Below are positions 44,883 through 57,300 of a DNA stretch of 64,000 bases, piece after piece. The position numbers and the translations under genes were made by a program. This DNA comes from Butyriboletus loyo (taxonomy: Eukaryota > Basidiomycota > Agaricomycetes > Boletales > Boletaceae): NCBI GenBank assembly GCA_038093515.1, contig JBBPSI010000058.1, forward strand, positions 1-64,000, given 5' to 3'. How positions within the stretch are numbered: position 1 is the first letter of the stretch; every line of letters begins with the position of its first letter. The notes beneath the pieces were generated by a model. The model was given only the letters and a program-made list of their open reading frames with translations, did no database searches and was not told where the DNA came from.

Positions 44883-47864
44883 ATGTCCCTTGGAAAGGGC
44901 CCGCACTGTTCATTCGTCTTGCTCGCCGAATTCGACATTGATAGTGGCGCTCAGCTCACCTACCAGTTTCCACAGCCGCTCGGTACAGATGAGGGGTGAG
45001 ACCCTTCGTAACCCCAGCATCGAAAGCCGACGACTGATGACCCATCAACAGACTCCTGGCCAATCTGATGCTCCCTGATGGTGCAGAGCGACATCTCGAA
45101 GACTGGACTATATTCTTCCTCAACCAGACGCCATTCAATACCATCTCGCCCGTCCTCGCTCTCGAGACTTCGGAATCCTCCGACGATCCCTCAAGCAGCC
45201 CAGACGGTCACCCTGAGCTCATATATGTGCTGAACTTGGTTCGGACAAAACACGACAAGACGGCTCGGAGGTGCGTCGCCATCCGAACCAATCACGACCA
45301 CATGTGTGATTCTGACCCGGTTTGACGCGTGTTTGCAGAGGTGCCGTTGTCAAAGCGATGGCCATCTGCACGCGCCATCCGTTCATTCAGATCTTCAAGG
45401 CGAGTGTCTTCGCGGCGTGCCTGTCCAGTTCGCTCACATTACCAACAGCCGGTCCTCCTACTCGCCTTGGACGACTACTTTACCAACCCCTCGCAGGATT
45501 GTCTGGCCCGTCTGTTCGATACCATCAACTCCATGAATGTCACCGGTGCACCTGAACTAACCCGGTTCGAGAAGCTCGTCATGCGTGCATCCGAGCGAAA
45601 AGATATCTTTAGCGAAAAGTTTGCCTCCACAAAGATCCCTGACAACCCACCCAATTTCAGTGGCTCTCGCGGAAAACCGCAGCACAAAACCACCTCATCG
45701 GCGGAGTCGTATCTTAGTGAGGATGGTATGCTTATTCGGCGTCATCCTCACGTTGAAGGTACGCGCGAACGTTCCACGACCGAGAGCAGTGTCGCTAGTT
45801 CTCATCTGCACCAACCCAACCCGTCCTCTCCGTCCGATTCGTCTTTCTCCCTGGGCGGGAGTGCGGTCTGGGTTGGCGATGAAAGCGTCATCCTGGACAA
45901 TCAGGTTGGCGTTGCGATTGGAAGGGGACCAGGGAGCGTTACCTCCGGCACCCAGGCCAGTCGGGGCCGCAAGTCGACTGATGCATCATCCTCATCGTCC
46001 CATGGTATTGTCCGTGAACATAATGCCTATAACGGCGCGATACCCACGACCGCGGACTCGCATTTGCGTTCTGGATTATCCAAGGATACCCATTTTTTCC
46101 AAACGAGCATAGCTTACAAAGGACACCAACTACCCATCAAGCTTCCCCTCGCCAGTTTTCCCGAGGAAGTCGGTGATGTGAGTCCATGACTCCTCTTCTA
46201 CCTTGCTTGACACGGACTGACGCTTTGCATATACCCCAGTATTCCCTAATTCAGTTAATACAAACATTCTCCTCACCGATTGTGACTGTTTCTGGACCAC
46301 ACCATCCGCATTTACACACGAACGGAAATCTTACACATCCCATAATAATTCTCTTTAATGCACTCGTCACCGGAAAGCGTATTCTCTTTTTAGGTCATAA
46401 CATACCCGCAGGTCAAGTGGCCAACTATGTGTTGTCAGCATGTGCACTGGGTTCAGGATGCGGAGCGATCCTGAGAGGTTTTATCGAACGTGCATTTCCA
46501 TACGCTGGGTTGGCGGGAGGTGAGGACTGGGTTACGACGTAAGTCGGGACGTCACTCCTGAGTATGAATGGACGCTGATGGCACGTGGGTCTATAGACCA
46601 GCGTATATTGCAGGCGTTACGAATCCGATCTTTGAAACTTCAGGGTCATGGGACTTGCTGATGGACGTCGGGACTGGTCGCGTAGTGGTATCCAAGGACA
46701 TCCATATCTCTTTCCCTGTAGCCGCCATGCCTCCGGCTATCATTCCCTTAGTCCTTCGCTCGGGCGTGGTTCGTGCTGAAAATTCGGCGGCGAGCGAAGA
46801 AGAAATTGCACGGATAGCTACGCGAGATGGAGGCCAATCCAGTCAAAAATCGGATTTTGCAGCACGGTCTGATAATTTGGACAATTTGTTCATCGAAGAC
46901 GTACGTGCCCTCTCTGGACGGACGAAAGCGCATTAGATTGATCGGGTTACGGTTTCCAGCTCATTTCTGCTATTACATCACACTTTGGGGAGACGTTGGT
47001 GAGGTTGCGGTTCACCGAATATATGGCCCGATTCGTGCGGCTTGCATCGAGATACGAGGAAGTAGCGACTGGCTCGACGGCCTTGGGGTTCTCAAGTGCT
47101 TCTTTCACTGAAGGATCACTGGGGAGCGGCGTTGTATTTCCAGATGAAATCGTGGCATCCAGGGAATTGGCCGCCAACGCTAGTCGTATCGAAGGTTGGC
47201 GAAGGACAAAGACCTATGAATACTGCACGATCGTACGTGACATGCGGTGATGGCTCATTCTGACACTATCTTACGGAGGGACAGGATTTACAAAAACATC
47301 GCGCCACGGGTGCGATCCGAGGCTTCGACCTCCTGCATCAACTTTCCCGCCTTCGCCTCGTAAAAAATATTACTGATGCCGAGGTTGAGCTGATAGTTCG
47401 CACCATTTCTGAGAACGTTCGATCATACGAGCAGGTTGTCGAGGTATGTTGTTGTTACATGATAAAAAATGCGGAAATAAATTTATTTGGTGTGAACGTA
47501 TAGCTGTTGGCACATGCGCCCCCTCATGTTGGAGGACTGCAGCCTCTGAGCTTCTGCTTGTTCCATCAACATGAGTCCGTGCGAGAAGCAACAGTGGCCA
47601 TTTTCAACGAGCTGAGAACACACCCAGTAAGCTAATCCATCTCTGAACACTGCACTACGACTCACGTCACTTGCTCGGTCACAGGTTGGTGTGATATTCC
47701 TCCAAGCTCTTAATCACTTCCAACGTTATGCCTACGTGCGACAGGCCTACGCTCGGGAATCTCGCCTGAAAGAGGGTACCTGTATCAATCACCTCGTCCC
47801 TCCACCTCTGCTTACCTCACGCACGCCTTCCAACCGAAGCGAAGTCAGTCTTGGCGGATTTTGA
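44883..47864 (+). CDS. Afi1/SPA-domain polarity protein (DENN-like)
   Basis: The N-terminus contains the Afi1 (DENN-like longin) signature: MSLGKGPHCSFVLLAEFDID, YQFPQPLGTDEG, LLANLMLPDGAERHLEDWTI, FFLNQTPFNTI, VVKAMAICTRHPFIQIFK. A Ser-rich linker is followed by IPAGQVANYVLSACALGSGC and the C-terminal SPA domain with RHQQVGVIFLQ-like and HFQRYAYVRQAYARE. Yeast Afi1 localises the Arf3 GTPase and is needed for polarised growth. There are about ten introns. A long exon covers 45450-46180. The stop at 47862-47864 is 276 bp from the converging WW-like gene. Confidence 0.82.
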
Positions 47865-47907
47865 TTTTTTCGATCGTCTTTTGGATCCTCCCCCTCCCCC
47901 CCTTTTG

Positions 47908-50130
47908 TGACCCATAGCCTACTTTCGACCTTCTTGCGTATATCTTTGTAGAACTGGCTATTACATGCTTTTGCCTTTACCAGGGTCAATTGGACTTGGG
48001 GATTTCGATCGAGCATCACGATGCGTAGTGCCAGGATACCGATTACCAAAGGGATGATTGGACTTCACTGACGAGACATGCATGTGGGGATGAGTTCTCT
48101 CTCCATAGTACTTTGCGAACTAGTGAGGACAACTGCGTTTCTAGACCATTGACTCGCCTTCGCGAGCGTACAAAGCATATAAATGTGGTATATACAACGA
48201 AGTGAGGGACCTGAACAAGGATGCGGCACTCGCATCTTCCGGGTGTATTGCGCAGAACACGAATATCAGTATCGCAGCGATGACGCACACAAATAGTACG
48301 ACGAATCTGCTGAGGCTGTGGGATGCAATGAACAGAAATTGAACTGTCAGGAGGCCGACGCCCCATAGGTAAGCCGCTCTCGGGAGACCAAACGCGACCG
48401 ATGAGGGCAGGAACCCTATATCGTTCCGTTGGGCAAAACGGAGGTAACGAGTCTAGAAAGCAGTCAGCACAGGTAAGCCGGAATTGGGGAAAGGAACAAA
48501 CGCCGACGGCAGCACTTGATTCCGCAAGCGGTCGGTATCTAAGGTGGAGGCAGGATGCAGAGGCAATGCTGACTGCGCAGGAAAGTACCGATGGGATTGA
48601 CGTGGATACCGTACCACCGCGTACGTTCGCGAGAAGAATACTAGCTCTGAAAGGTTTCTTTTTTGAGAACCCAAACGAGTTATATAGGTCCCCTTTGACT
48701 CACATGATGATCAAAAGGCTCTGCATTCAAATGTCAAAAATGTCAACCTCAGGTTCGATTCACCAGCGTACCCATGATAGGCTGTTTGTCCAATCGGCGA
48801 GGCAGGTAGACATGAAGTGCGCCCACTGGTCTGTATATACTTGTTCATTCACGTATAGGTCTTCCAGGAGGCTGTTGTAATGTCTGGGAATGCCCCACAT
48901 TAGCAAATTTGTAATATTCGACAACCATCCGTGTTCGACGTCGGTAGGGAACATTTCTTGTGCAGACCGTTGCCCAGAAATTGTGACAAATTTCTGCTTC
49001 GCTGAAAACGAACGTCTCGGTGCCATGTATCCGTTTACAATCACCAAATATACCTATAGCACTGGCTAGACGTGCTAGTATAGCACGATGAGAAACAGAA
49101 AAGGAGGTTCGATTATCTCTTACCGGCGTGACAGAGAGTATAGCCATCCACGTGCTGTCCTGTACCCTTGATGCTAAGAGAGTTCAGAATCGCATAGAAC
49201 TGACCCACCTCTCTTCCTCGACAGCAGCTTCAAAAACTGCTTGCATGTGTCTGCCGTGTAAGGGAATGTCGATGTTCTTGACGTTAATCTGTCTGTTGCC
49301 CGCGGGTCAGCCAGCCTAACGTAACTGCGCGGCCCCGACGTCTTGCTTACCGGCCTGGCCATGAGAGATAATGTTGTAAAGGTCATCCACAAATTCCTGT
49401 TCGTGGGACCCGTGATGCATTGGGAAAAACTCGACATGCACCCAATACAGTCGTTCCAGTGCCCACTCTATCCAAATGTGAGACGAAGCGAGCACGTGTA
49501 CGCAGGACGGAGCGTACCAAGGTGCGACAGAGACATTGCTGCCGAAATACCGAGCAAATCGGTGGCTAGATCCTCGAGCCAGAACAGTACTTTTCCTATG
49601 TGGTCAACGAAGTAGTAGTTGCAGGCGGCGTGATCATCTCCCAATTCCAAGAAGAGTTCACATCGGGAGGGAAGGCTGATATTGTGGGATTGCAATTCGT
49701 TGTTCGCCGCATTGACGCAATCGAGAATGCATCCTTTGGTCTGTGCATCCTCGACGTTTGCCTCAGTGACAACCGCAAAGCCGAGTTCGCCGGTCAACAC
49801 AAAGTATGGCTGTCCCTCTGGGTGTACGAAACGCCGCCACTTTGCTGCAGAAGACGTACTTGTTTCAGCCGAAGTGTGAAATGGAGTACGATGCGTCAAA
49901 CTCCGTGGGGCTGGTCCTCGGTTAATAACCCAAGGGCTGATGCAGGCACTGTCAGTCACTTGTCCGTCAAGCAGCTGCTAAGCTCACTCACCAGCCGCCC
50001 GAGGTATTCAACGAGGTCACGGGATTGAGCCTACAATGCCAAGTCGCCTCCAGCTTTGATCCCTGAGTGTTGGTTTGCGCGTTCAAGGCGATTGGTGAAC
50101 TACGCTGAGAATGCCCGGAATCATGATCGC
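47908..50130. repeat. Tandem duplication, copy 1
   Basis: This unit and 50580-52850 share high identity, often over 90%, over introns, exons and 3' flanks. The offset of about 2.67-2.70 kb drifts by small indels. Each unit carries one minus-strand WW-like membrane protein gene. The similarity begins just after the Afi1-gene terminator. Confidence 0.9.
48141..50124 (-). CDS. WW-like-domain membrane protein, paralogue A
   Basis: Spliced exons contain a WW-like module (KWRRFVHPEGQPYFVLTGEL), FAVVTEANVEDAQT, CELFLELGDDHAACNYYFVD, HIGKVLFWLEDLAT, and after an intron WALERLYWVHVEFFPMHHGS. The C-terminal part has hydrophobic segments (LWGVGLLTVQFLFIASHS, FVCVIAAILIFVFCAIHPED) that read as two membrane spans. 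This is a large, function-unknown family in Agaricomycetes. The 5' end is uncertain. Where paralogue B has ATG (MQTNIQG), A has GCG, so an upstream ATG at 50124 is used tentatively. The stop is 48141-48143. Confidence 0.72.
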
Positions 50131-50579
50131 TTCAAATACTAGGTGAGATGTCAAGGCGGACAGCAAACAACTCCGATTACACTGCCGGTACAGCTTGGGG
50201 CGTGTAGTAAATAATGTCGTTACTCGGGCTTCTCAGCATCCAGCAGTGTTCTGGAAAGTCGTCGCGGTTACGAATCCGATAGAAGTAATTGAACATGAAG
50301 ATTTCCTTCTAGAACCCTACTCCATGTGCTGTTCAGTCTTGTAATTATCTCTGGTAGTGTGCTCTATGACTTTGAGGTCAGATGTGGCTCATCAAGAACT
50401 TCATACCCTTTCGCAGCTGAGCAGGTTTCATCTCGTCACAAATGCAACATCATCCCAAATCCCACTGGCGCCCCTTCATACACGATCTGGGTACACTTCC
50501 TGTAATCTTTGTTGGTCTCGAGAATGTGTCGTTTGCATTGCAGTAGACATTTTCACTCATGGGGGCACGACAGTATCCG

Positions 50580-52850
50580 TTGTGACCCTTGGCTTACTTT
50601 CGACCTTGCTACCACATTATCGTCTTTAGCACTGGCTATTATATACATGCATCTACTTTAACCACGGTCAATTAGACTTGGGATCTCGATCGAGCACCGC
50701 GATGTGTAGTGCTGGGATGCTGGGCACCGGAGTGATTGAGATTCACTCATGATAGTTGAATATGCACCTCTCCCCACAGTCCCTATGAACTAGCAAGGAC
50801 AGGTGCGTCTCTTAGACCATTGTCTCGCCTTCGCGAGCATCCAAAGCGTACAAATGTGGTATACACAACGAAGTGAAGGATCTGATCAGGGATGCGATAC
50901 TCACATCCTCTGGGTATATTACGCAAAGTATGAATGTCAGTATCGCAGCGATGACGCACACCATAACCAGTGCGACAAATTTGTTGAGGCTGTGTGATGC
51001 AATGAACAGAAATTGAGCTGTCAGGAGGCTGACGCCCCATAGGTAAGTTGCCCTCGGGAGACCAAACGCGATCGATGAGGGTAGGAACCCTATATTGTTC
51101 CACTTGGCGAAACCGAGGTAGCGTGCCTGTAAAGCAGTCAACCTCGGAAAACCAAATTGGGGGAATGGAACGGACACCAACGGCAGCGCTTGATTCCGCA
51201 AGCGGTCTGTGTCTGAGATGGAGGCAGGATGCAGAGGCAATGCTGACTGCGCAGGAAAGTACCGATGGGATTGACGTGGATACCGTACCACCGCGTACGT
51301 TCGCGAGAAGAATACTAGCTCTGAAGGGTTTCTTTTTTGAGAATCCAAAAGGGTTATATAGGTCCCCTTTGACTCACATGATGATCGGAAGGCTCTGCAT
51401 TCAAATGTCAGGAATGTCAACCTCAGGTTCGATTCACCAACGTACCCATGATAGGCTGTTTGTCCAATCGGCGAGGCAGGTAGACATGAAGTGCGCCCAC
51501 TGGTCCGCATATACTTGTTCATTCACGTATAGGTCTTCCAGGAGGCTGTTGTAATGTCTGGGAATGCCCCACATTAGCATATTTGCAGTGTTCGATAGCC
51601 ATCTGTGTTCAACAACGTCGGTAGGGAACATTTCTTGTAGCCTATCCAATTGTGCGGACCGTTGCCCATAAAAGGTGACGAACCGTTGGTTCACTGCAAA
51701 TGAATGTTTAGTGCCATGCATCCGTTTACAAACCACTAAACATACTGATAGCACCGGCTAGACGTGCTAATATAACGATGAGAAACAGAAAAGGAGGTTC
51801 GATTATCTCTTACCAGCGTAACAGAGAGTATACCCGTCCACGCGCTGCCCTGTACGTACCCTTGATGTTAAGAGGGTTCAGAATCGCATAGAACTGACCC
51901 ACCTCTCTTCCTCGACAGCAGCTTCAAAAACTGCTTGCATGTGTCTGCCGTGTAAGGGAATGTCGATGTTCTTGACGTTAATCTGTCTGTTGCCCGCGGG
52001 TCAGCCAGCCTAACGTAACTGCACGGCCCCGACGTCTTGCTTACCGACCTGGCCATGAGAGATAATGTTGTAAAGGTCATCCACAATTTGCGAAAATTCC
52101 TGTTCGTGGGACCCGTGATGCATTGGGAAAAACTCGACATGCACCCAATATAGTCGTTCCAGTGCCCAGTCTATCCAAGTGTGAGACGAAGCGAGCACGT
52201 GTACGCAGGACGGAGCATACCAAGGTGTGACAGAGACATTGCTGCCGAAATACCGAGCAAATCGGTGGCTAGATCCTCGAGCCAGAACAGTACTTTTCCG
52301 ATGTGGTCAACGAAGTAGTAGTTGCAGGTGGCATGATCATCTCCCAATTCCAAGAAGAGTTCGCATCGGGAGGGAAGGCTGATATTGTGGGATTGCAATT
52401 CGTTGTTCGCCGCATTGACGCAATCGAGAATGCGTCCTTCGGTCTGTGCATCCTCGACGTTTGCCTCAGTGACAACCGCAAAGCCGAATTCGCCGATCAG
52501 CATAAAGTATGGCTGTCCCTCTGGGTGTACGAGACGCCGCCATTTTGCGGCAGGAGACGTACTTGTTTCGCCCGGCGATGGTGTACAGAGTGTCAATCTC
52601 GGTGGTGCTTTAGCTGTGTTACGAGATGCTGGTCCTCGGTTGATAACCCAGGGACAGAGTCGGACGCTGAAAGATCCGGTATCAGTCACTTGTCTATCAA
52701 AGGATGAGCTCACTCGCCAGCCTGAGTTGTTGTACCGCGAAGTATCCAATGATGTTACGGGATTGAGCGCATGATAACAAGCGGCGTCCTTGAAGTTTGG
52801 TCCCTGAATGTTGGTTTGCATGAGAGGATGAGAATCTCTTTGATCATGGT
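50580..52850. repeat. Tandem duplication, copy 2
   Basis: This is the partner of the unit at 47908-50130, in the same orientation. It carries WW-like paralogue B on the minus strand. The 450 bp between the two similar blocks (50131-50579) is unique and held no recognisable gene. Confidence 0.9.
50812..52821 (-). CDS. WW-like-domain membrane protein, paralogue B
   Basis: It has the same exon plan as paralogue A: KWRRLVHPEGQPYFMLIGEF, CELFLELGDDHATCNYYFVD, HIGKVLFWLEDLAT, WALERLYWVHVEFFPMHHGS. The transmembrane segments are LWGVSLLTAQFLFIASHS and VMVCVIAAILTFILCVIYPED. An in-frame insertion of a few codons relative to A (EQEFSQIVDDL versus EQEFVDDL) shows the frame is maintained. The putative start MQTNIQG is at 52821. 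The first intron of A begins GTGAGT, while B has GCGAGT at the aligned site, so B needs a GC donor or has lost splicing there. The stop is 50812-50814. Confidence 0.7.
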
Positions 52851-53079
52851 GCGCACCACTTATACTTGCGCCGTCAGTACAGCTTGAATTTGAGATATTC
52901 TCAGCCAATCGGGGATACCAAACTAGAGAGCATTGCCTTTTCGCGCAGCTTGTTCCCGTAACGTAACGTCTCCGTCTCTGTCGCTGTGACGTTGATTCGG
53001 GTGCTTTGGTTACACAGGATCCCACAGTCATTTCTAGAAGGTCGTGGTCGTGCGGTCCTTGTCTCCCCTGACTTGCACT

Positions 53080-54363
53080 GCCAATGTATTTGCGGGTCCT
53101 GAGCCTCAGGACTGCATCGACCGCCCATCCTAGGCTGATCCAGACGGCTATGGATGACCACAGTCGGGCTAGCATTGCTCGTCGGCTACGGCACTCCCTA
53201 CATATGCATACCGTCCATGTTCTGCATGAGCTTCCATGCCCCAAATGCACTTGTCCGCTTCGTACAACGCCAACCCGCATTTCGGGCGTACCTTGTACAC
53301 TCGAGGTAACAAAGAGCCACGACTGTTTGGTAAGTACCCCGGCCTGACGACAAGATCACGAGTTGGCGGCTTGCAGAACACATGATGAACTTCGGTGATC
53401 CCCCCAGCCACGTTTCACGTACCACCCTTGCCCTAGGCGCCAAGCTGTCCACGGGTCGTTATCACAGCCTGTTTTCCGACTTCTCAGAAGCATTTCATTT
53501 GTACTCACGGCGCCACAGGCGCCTAATGAATCATGATCCCGATGTACGACACCCCTCTGTTTGCAATCATCAGCTTGCCCCACAGTCTGTAATACCCAAA
53601 GCTTTGTCGTCCCGTCCTCTCCATGGCGAGATGGTGCGCCGCTTACATTGTTTCCCTCAGTCACAGGACCCCTCGGCTGTAAGTCCCAAAGCCAAGAGGG
53701 GGTCTGGTTCAGCAAGATTCTCATCATTGAGCTATCATTGTTATCTTCAGCGTCTTTACGAGGACACGTGTTCACACTATCTCCGCTTTCCAACGTAGCC
53801 GCACAATCGAGCGATCACGAAGCTGATCGTCCCGGCGTATCCCTAGACTCTTAAAAGGTGTCCTTGTGCGCTCCCATCCCGCAACATTCAGAACTACCCC
53901 CCCCCCCCCACTGGTATGGCTTCTGAACGGCGATTCCTTTCAAATTTGCACGAACCTAATGGGTAAGTTCGCCATCATGGTCATCCGCTCAGCATCCTTT
54001 TAATGATGGTGGTCAGCAACGATTGTGACGAGGACAGTTTCACGCCTCAATCAGACGAGGAAGATGAGACCCAGCAAAAGTGTGTTGGTTATTGATCGCT
54101 TTTGAGCTGGCGGACTGATCTACACTTGTCACCAGGGCCCACTGCAGCCAAAGATTCGTTGAGCGTGCACCGCATGTACTACCTACGTCAACAAGTCGCG
54201 GCAGCCAACCGTGCGTTACCTCATGTTACTCTTTCAAATCGAGCTTCATTGGACTCGGTGATATTAGTCCTAAGAACCTGCCAAAAACCAACCCCCCAAC
54301 GAACACAGGCAGCACGGGCAGCACAGGCACCCGGACAGACACAAAGGGGCCCAACCAGTTAGT
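53080..54363 (+). CDS. Possible multi-exon gene of unknown function
   Basis: A chain of open exons joined by GT-AG introns can be traced. It runs from PHFGRTLYTR to EHMMNFGDPPSHVSRTTLAL and TGRYHSLFSDFSEAFHLYSR (about 53270-53575), then shorter pieces after introns. Near the end are NDCDEDSFTPQSDEEDETQQ and DSLSVHRMYYLRQQVAAANR. A run of 13 C at 53897-53909 interrupts one piece. No family is recognised and the start is unknown. It may be a real rapidly evolving gene or a chance assembly of frames. Confidence 0.3.
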
Positions 54364-57300
54364 TACTTTCCATCACACGTATGACTTGATGTGACTGAAG
54401 TTTCCGTCTTGAAGTACACCCAACCCCCGTAATTACAGGAAAAACTAAAAATGAATAAATAGATGATCAACGAAAAGCAAAGTTTATGTTTGTCGCTGTG
54501 TTAGTCAAGGGCCTGTGTCAATTTGTACTCGTTTTCTTTCATACGTACTTGGTGTAAGAATCTCTTTTAATTAGCTTGCAGGTTCCCCGCATGCACAGCC
54601 TCAATTGAAACATGTACCAACCCACAGCAAGAGGCATAGTACTCTGCAGGATGCACAGGAAATCAATGCCACGAATCAAGTTCAATGCTTCCTCAGATAA
54701 AATCTACGCTTGATCTTGAGCTTCAAGGAAGCACAAACGTCTTCGCCAAAGATTCGAACTCCCAGACAGGTTCGTAGTAACTGCGCCAATGTTCGGTGGG
54801 CGAACTGATGGTAAACAAGCCATACAGGATATAATCAACGAGTTCCTCTGTTGCTGAAATCAGCACGCCTAGCTGTCTTTCGGGGTTCAAGCTCAAATTG
54901 AAGAGCAGGTAGTAGGCTCGAATCGCCCTCCGAATAACTTGAATCGATTAAACGCTGGCAGTCTCGCGTCTCGCGGGCAACCGAACAAAGATAACGCGAC
55001 CTACCATTCCAACTAGCGGTCACAATCAACACCAACTCGACCTGGCAGCCTCTTCTCGCCTCTGGGAGGCCTATCCTGTTTTCATCCCGGTCCACATGAG
55101 ATACCTGCACCGAGTGACAGCAACGTACTGCCTCATGCTTCGGGGTACTCGGGGTTAGCCGGTGGTCCCAGGTACGGTGTCTCTTCGGGAATTGATTTCA
55201 TCCTAATAAGATCTCGCAGATCTCACGGTCACCGTTGAACGTATCCGCCTTTCCCTAGTAGATAATTGACGGTTTGGACAACGAGCCGTCGTCCGCAAGG
55301 GTTTATGTAGTAATTGTGCATTGCTCCACTTTTACTCAATCGCTAACTTTATACCCTTACATGACGCGCCATTCCTATATCTTCATTATCGTTCGGACAT
55401 CGCCTTGGCTCGTATCATTCTTTCCCGATCTGTTCGCGATATCGGATTCATAAAGACGAATTATTCCATATGGTACTAGCCTAGCCTATCCGAATACCCA
55501 TCATTGCAATTTTATGTACCTTCTGAGACAACGATAAGACACCAATCCTACAAGGTTAGGTTGTTCCATCGTGCTCCATGCCCCGGGTTCCGGTGCCAAT
55601 CCCGGAAAACCACAAACCAGCTTTTGTTTCCAGGCGGCCCCCTCTAAGCCAGAATAATTACCGCACAACGTTTGAAAGCGACGGTGATGTCGCATTTCGG
55701 GTGATCGGCGCACACAAGATATTGGCGGGACAAGCTTGATCTGGAACTTGCAGTATTATAAGGGCGGCCGCTCAATGTGAGTAGTATCTTTGGTAGTTAT
55801 CTCCGAGATAGTAAGAAGCCGCCGCCAACTCATACGATGCTGTGGAAACGAGAGGCCAACGCTCCGAGGACATTTGCCGGTGGGTGTTCATTGAAGCGCT
55901 CCGCGGACCCTATGATTTCAGAAGATACCGTGACAAACGCTGTCTGTGGCAAGCGGAACGTTCATACAGAGCGCGATGCCCATCATCCGGACGCGTTAGA
56001 TCTATATCACTTGCGGCTACTAACGTGATGTTGGAATGTATCGTATACTATCAAGGTAGTACGATATGGGGGACCCACCGACAGTACTATATTGCTCGAC
56101 ATCGTAGTCGGTACTTTCAAGTTCGATCAACGTTACCAAAAAAAATTATAGTGTCATCTCTTCGTATGATCAGAACGACTATCTTCTGATCACGGAGGTT
56201 TAGATCTGGTTGGAAGTGAATAGGTCATCTCCGCCGACGGCGTTTGTTAGGTTTGTGTGGAGCATGGCAGTGGTCCCAAACATCCAACTCTTCATACGAT
56301 ACACACGATACACGGACTTGTACGGCCACCGTGCAACTCACCATGTGGTGTATACGCATAGCCTTGTGTTTCCGTCACCCACCGGAAATACAAAATACCC
56401 CAGCGATTTTGTCGAGTGATCGCGTTCAGGAGAACGCTGGTAATGTCCAAGACTACTAGCTGGTTAGCATCCAGAACCAGATGACTTCTTTGTTTGATTT
56501 GTTGAGTCGAGGGCTCCTTTCCGTGGAATGTCCCCTAAAAGTGCATTCACTTCGGTCACAGAACGCATCGCCATACGGAATTTGGTCAACCTGAGAGGAG
56601 GTTCCACACTATTTCAGGTGACAATGGATATATCAGGCACTAAAAATCAGATTGTCGCCACGCTGAGCCCACCAAGAGTATGCCTCTGATTATGATTGTG
56701 TGGGTCAAAGTAACGTCAAATTTCAAGGAAGTTACCACTACTCCGAGTCAAGATACTCGGCATGGCGTTGAGACATCCGAAATCCTCCAGGCTGTGTTGA
56801 CTTCTGAGACAGAAATCGCGGAGCACAGATGATACACCAGTGAGTCAGTCGAGCCTTACACCTTGCTGAGGACTCTAGCGCTGAGGAACCGTGTTCGATA
56901 TAGTTGACCGTAGGAAGCTATGAAGTTCTGTGTATTCCAAGTAGATCCTACCATCTACCACAAAGTGGACCATGCTGTAGACGCTTGCGACATAAACGGA
57001 CGTCTCGCAGTAAGAATGGGCGTCCATGCTGGAAGAGATCCGCGTCCTCTCCTGTACTCCACTCAGGTGACTTGATGGGCATTTCTGGTTTCCATATCCC
57101 GAGTATTTCGTCAAGGTCCTCGAGAGGATCCTCGGAACTTACACAGGCTTCAGGGTTGACTCCGAGGCGGTTCGATGATGATGGACATCAAGTGTCTCCA
57201 CATCGGAGAGCCACAGCTTATACTCGAGGACACCTCCCGACTAGCAGTATTCTATAAATCACACATTTGCGTTATCAACCCGAATCTGCAAGAGTAAGGA

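Noticed and set aside
54740..54830. A tRNA-like TTCGAA T-loop on the minus strand
   Set aside because: The flanking bases do not form acceptor, D or anticodon stems, so there is no tRNA cloverleaf.
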